Positions 61,676 through 64,000 of a DNA stretch of 64,000 nt are shown here, piece after piece (the first letter of the stretch is position 1; every line of letters begins with the position of its first letter). The DNA lies in NCBI GenBank assembly GCA_963807975.1, contig CAWEDV010000001.1, positions 1,426,001-1,490,000 of the forward strand, written 5' to 3'. The DNA is from JAACFF01 sp963807975 (GTDB taxonomy: Bacteria; Chloroflexota; Anaerolineae; Promineifilales; Promineifilaceae). The translations under genes and the position numbers were made by a program. A model generated the notes under the pieces. That model saw only the letters and a program-made list of their open reading frames with translations. It was not told where the DNA came from and made no database searches.

Positions 61676-62137
61676 ATGCCAATACATTGTGATATTGTCA
61701 CCCAGGAGAGAACAGTTTTTAGCGGTGAGGTCGATGCCGTTAACCTCCCTGGCGCCGAAGGACGCATGGGAATTTTGCCCAACCATACGGCATTGCTGAC
61801 GACCTTGGGTTATGGTGAAGTGGTCGTCCGTACCGGTGAGCAGGAAGAGTTCTTTGCTATCGGCGGCGGATTCGCCGAGATCCAACCTGACCGGGTGATC
61901 ATTCTGGCTGATTCGGCGGAATATGCTGCAGAGATCGACATCGAGCGAGCTGTACTTGCTCGTCAGAGAGCCGAAAAGATGATGGCGGAGGGTGTTCCCG
62001 AAGATCCAGAGCGCTATGCTCAGATCCGCGCTTCTTTGGCGCGAGCTCAAATTCGTGTTGATACAGCTCGGCGCCGTCGTCGTCGGCAGATGCCAACAGG
62101 CCGGCAAATGGAAACGGAAGGGGACGATAACCAGTAG
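61676..62137 (+). CDS. atpC: ATP synthase F1 subunit epsilon
   Basis: A 153-residue subunit with an N-terminal beta sandwich (HCDIVTQERTVFSGEVDAVNLPG, then GRMGILPNHTALLTTLGYGEV) and a C-terminal helical hairpin (RAVLARQRAEKMMAEGV, then ASLARAQIRVDTARRRRR). It controls the rotary motor and links gamma to the c-ring. The tail beyond the second helix is a little longer than usual. Its stop overlaps the GTG of mreB by one base, coupling energy and cell-shape genes. Confidence 0.93.
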   Translation: MPIHCDIVTQERTVFSGEVDAVNLPGAEGRMGILPNHTALLTTLGYGEVVVRTGEQEEFFAIGGGFAEIQPDRVIILADSAEYAAEIDIERAVLARQRAEKMMAEGVPEDPERYAQIRASLARAQIRVDTARRRRRRQMPTGRQMETEGDDNQ

Positions 62138-63153
62138 TGGCCCTGTTCACTCCCTATATAGCCATTGATTTGGGGACGGTCAATGTTTTGGTCCATGACC
62201 AGGGCCGGGGCGTCGTTCTCCAAGAGCCGTCTGTGGTAGCCGTTCGTGAAGACGGCAATAAAACCATCATCGTCGAAGTCGGCCGTGCTGCCAAAGAGAT
62301 GTACGGCCGTACCCCAGAAGAAATCGAAGTAATGCGTCCACTGCGTGATGGCGTCATCGCCGACTATTTCGTCACGCAGGGCATGCTCGAGTATTTCATT
62401 AGCAAAGTTGCTGGTCGTTTACACCTGCGCAAACCCATCGTTATGATCAGCGTCCCGTACGGCGTCACCAGCGTAGAAAGGCGCGCCGTACGTGAGGCAG
62501 CCTTAGCGGCCGGAGCACGCGAGGTGCATTTAATTCCAGAACCTTTGGCCGCAGCCATCGGTGCTGGATTACCGGTTGGCACCCCCACCGGAAATCTGGT
62601 CGTCGATCTGGGTGGCGGTTCTTCAGAGGCGGCTGTCGTGTCCATGAATGGTATAGTCTGCGCCGAATCGGTGCGCGTTGCTGGTGTCCATTTGGATGAA
62701 GCGATCATCAATTACATTCGTAAGAAGTACAACTTGATAATTGGTGAGCCCACGGCGGAGGCGATCAAGATCAAGATCGGTTCTGCGCTTGAATTAGACG
62801 ACCGGCTGGAAATGCAGGTCCAAGGGCGCGATCAGATTGCCGGTCTGCCCAAGACCATCACCGTCTACTCCAGCGAAGTTGTTGAGGCCATGACCGAGCA
62901 GCTCTCAGCCATTGTGAACGTGGTTCGCGCTGTGCTGGCCAAGACACCACCTGAGCTTTCCTCGGACATCATCGACCGCGGTATGGCCCTAACCGGCGGC
63001 GGCGCGCTTTTGCGTGAAATCGACACTCTGCTCACCAAAGAAACGGGCGTTCCGGCCTACGTTGCCGACAATCCTATCGCTTGTACGGCCCTAGGAGCAG
63101 GCAAAGCGTTGGCTGAACTACCTATCTTACAGCGCAGTGTGCCTGATATGTAA
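62137..63153 (+). CDS. mreB: Rod shape-determining actin homologue MreB
   Basis: A 338-residue actin-fold ATPase with a GTG start at 62137. The phosphate-1 motif is YIAIDLGTVNVLVHDQG, phosphate-2 is VVDLGGGSSEAAVVS, and the adenosine motif is ALTGGGALLREIDTLL. It polymerises on the inner membrane and guides peptidoglycan synthesis in elongated cells. It is the last gene of the atp operon, followed by a strong terminator. The usual mreC and mreD are not adjacent in this window. Confidence 0.95.
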   Translation: MALFTPYIAIDLGTVNVLVHDQGRGVVLQEPSVVAVREDGNKTIIVEVGRAAKEMYGRTPEEIEVMRPLRDGVIADYFVTQGMLEYFISKVAGRLHLRKPIVMISVPYGVTSVERRAVREAALAAGAREVHLIPEPLAAAIGAGLPVGTPTGNLVVDLGGGSSEAAVVSMNGIVCAESVRVAGVHLDEAIINYIRKKYNLIIGEPTAEAIKIKIGSALELDDRLEMQVQGRDQIAGLPKTITVYSSEVVEAMTEQLSAIVNVVRAVLAKTPPELSSDIIDRGMALTGGGALLREIDTLLTKETGVPAYVADNPIACTALGAGKALAELPILQRSVPDM

Positions 63154-63183
63154 GCTGCAGCCAAAGTTACTAAGTGGCAACCA

Positions 63184-63216
63184 AAAAGCCCGTATGCTCA
63201 AAACATACGGGCTTTT
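63184..63216. terminator. Bidirectional terminator between mreB and rex
   Basis: AAAAGCCCGTATG (63184-63196) and CATACGGGCTTTT (63204-63216) form a perfect 13-bp stem with a 7-base loop. A-runs and T-runs flank both sides, so it can end both convergent transcripts. Confidence 0.93.
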
Positions 63217-63234
63217 ATTCTAGAAATGGTTTCT

Positions 63235-63858
63235 TTAGAGTGGTAAGTAGTAAGTCATGCGCTGTAAGCGCATCACAGGATCACTGTAGCTAATTTGCAC
63301 ACCGTCTGGCACCACCAGATGGATGGGCACATAACTCAAGATAGCCTTTATTCCCGCCTCGACCAGACGGTCCGTCATCTCCTGCGCGACATCGACCGGA
63401 ACGGCGAGTATGGCGACAGTGACCTTCAGCCGTCCAATTGTTTCTTCCATCTGGGCGGCATCCTCGACAACGAGGTCGCCCGTTTCTAACCCTACTTTTG
63501 CGGGATCACTGTCGAACACACAATCGATTTTGAATCCCCGATGTTGGAATCCCCGATAATTAGCCAGCGCATGGCCTAAATACCCAGCACCGACTACGGC
63601 CACCCCCCACTCTTTATTCAAATGCAATATTTGGGTCAGTTGATCAATCAGATAACCGATGTGGTAACCCGTACCCTGCTTACCGAACTCGCCAAAATGG
63701 GACAGGTCCTTGCGAATTTGAGCAGAACTTATGCCCAACCGCTGACCCAAATCGCGCGAGGATGTTGTCGTCTTCTCCGCGCTCTCGGCCAATCGTTTTA
63801 ATTCTCGCAAATAGAGAGGTAAACGCCCAATCACAATGTCTGGAATTTCGTTGGCCAC
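63235..63858 (-). CDS. rex: Redox-sensing transcriptional repressor Rex
   Basis: A 207-residue repressor. The winged-helix DNA-binding domain (1-80) has IPDIVIGRLPLYLRELKRL and ISSAQIRKDLSHFGEFGKQGTGY. The Rossmann domain has the NAD(H) motif VVGAGYLGHALANY (about 87-100) and FDSDPAKVG. The last 25 residues form the domain-swapped helix. Rex binds DNA when NAD+ dominates and leaves it when NADH rises. AAAGGA lies six bases before the ATG. Likely targets within the window are the atp operon and rex itself. Confidence 0.96.
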   Translation of the reverse strand: MANEIPDIVIGRLPLYLRELKRLAESAEKTTTSSRDLGQRLGISSAQIRKDLSHFGEFGKQGTGYHIGYLIDQLTQILHLNKEWGVAVVGAGYLGHALANYRGFQHRGFKIDCVFDSDPAKVGLETGDLVVEDAAQMEETIGRLKVTVAILAVPVDVAQEMTDRLVEAGIKAILSYVPIHLVVPDGVQISYSDPVMRLQRMTYYLPL

Positions 63859-63871
63859 GGTTCAAATCCTT

Positions 63872-63889
63872 TCGTGCAACTTTTCACAA
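63872..63889 (-). promoter_or_regulatory. Rex-type operator at the rex promoter
   Basis: On the minus strand TTGTGAAAAGTTGCACGA matches TTGTG-N8-CACAA with one changed base in the right half. It begins directly after the -10 of the rex promoter and covers the transcription start, as expected for autorepression. Confidence 0.65.
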
Positions 63890-63918
63890 ATTTTAACATA
63901 GCGCCACAATTGCAGCAA
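63890..63918 (-). promoter_or_regulatory. Extended -10 promoter of rex
   Basis: On the minus strand TTGCTG (63918-63913), a 17-base spacer ending in TGT and TAAAAT (63895-63890) form an extended -10 promoter, about 30 bases before the start codon. Confidence 0.6.
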
Positions 63919-64000
63919 CCAGCCTCAAGCTTTAAAATGCGGTTGTGGGAGCTGGCATCACCTGCTTCAAAATGGCGGCTAACAGGCTTATAAGCAGCTC

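Noticed and set aside
63860..63871. GGTTCAAATCC, like a tRNA T-loop, beside the rex start.
   Set aside because: No other tRNA arms are present, and the bases belong to the ribosome-binding region of rex.

Overview
The window looks like chromosomal DNA of an uncultured member of the Chloroflexota, probably Anaerolineae-like. This is an inference from gene content, not from a marker gene. The supporting features are a transaldolase/glucose-6-phosphate isomerase fusion next to rpiA, a dnaB-DnaD-like-helicase loader cluster, several META/DUF4377 lipoproteins with classical lipoboxes, tandem FemAB-like transferases, Rex, MreB and many GT39-type membrane glycosyltransferases. GC content is mid-range. 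I found no rRNA, tRNA, CRISPR array, prophage or intact insertion sequence.

Layout. 0-6 kb holds three secreted lipoproteins: a beta-rich protein, a DUF4377 x2 + META protein and an HExxH metallopeptidase-like protein. 6-10.3 kb is a replication block: DUF151 nuclease, dnaB, a DnaD-like protein and a helicase-loader protein with two fused AAA+ domains. 10.3-15 kb has a zinc-ribbon coiled-coil protein, a LexA-box promoter, two FemAB-like genes, a decayed isocitrate/isopropylmalate dehydrogenase pseudogene and an adenosine-specific kinase. 15-20 kb has a lipoprotein isoaspartyl methyltransferase, a spermidine-synthase-like membrane protein and a membrane metallophosphoesterase lacking its GNH motif. 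20-27.4 kb has a GH1 glycosidase, yebC-ruvC-ruvA-NTF2, a 73-bp tandem repeat array, a patatin-like lipase with a small membrane partner, and nth. 27.6-33.3 kb is central carbohydrate metabolism: glycogen debranching enzyme, tal-pgi, rpiA. 33.3-45.4 kb has a membrane glycosyltransferase, a triple-FKBP lipoprotein, a seven-META/two-PKD lipoprotein, a HicB-like orphan, a CocE-type hydrolase and an SPFH pair. 45.5-57.3 kb is a minus-strand operon of four very large GT39-type proteins. 57.5-63.9 kb holds atpA-atpG-atpD-atpC-mreB, then a convergent rex.

The strongest regulatory observation is a perfect 18-bp Rex-type operator just downstream of a good promoter in front of atpA, and a second, slightly imperfect one at the promoter of rex itself, six kilobases away. 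This suggests that NADH/NAD+ redox state controls the F1-ATPase operon and that rex represses itself. Other points to check are the tandem helicase-loader ATPase, an in-frame insertion of roughly 50 residues in AtpA, a recurring beta-sandwich-like module at the C-termini of all the large glycosyltransferases, the metallophosphoesterase with a lost catalytic motif, and a near-perfect Gram-positive-type LexA box inside a strong promoter with no obvious target gene.
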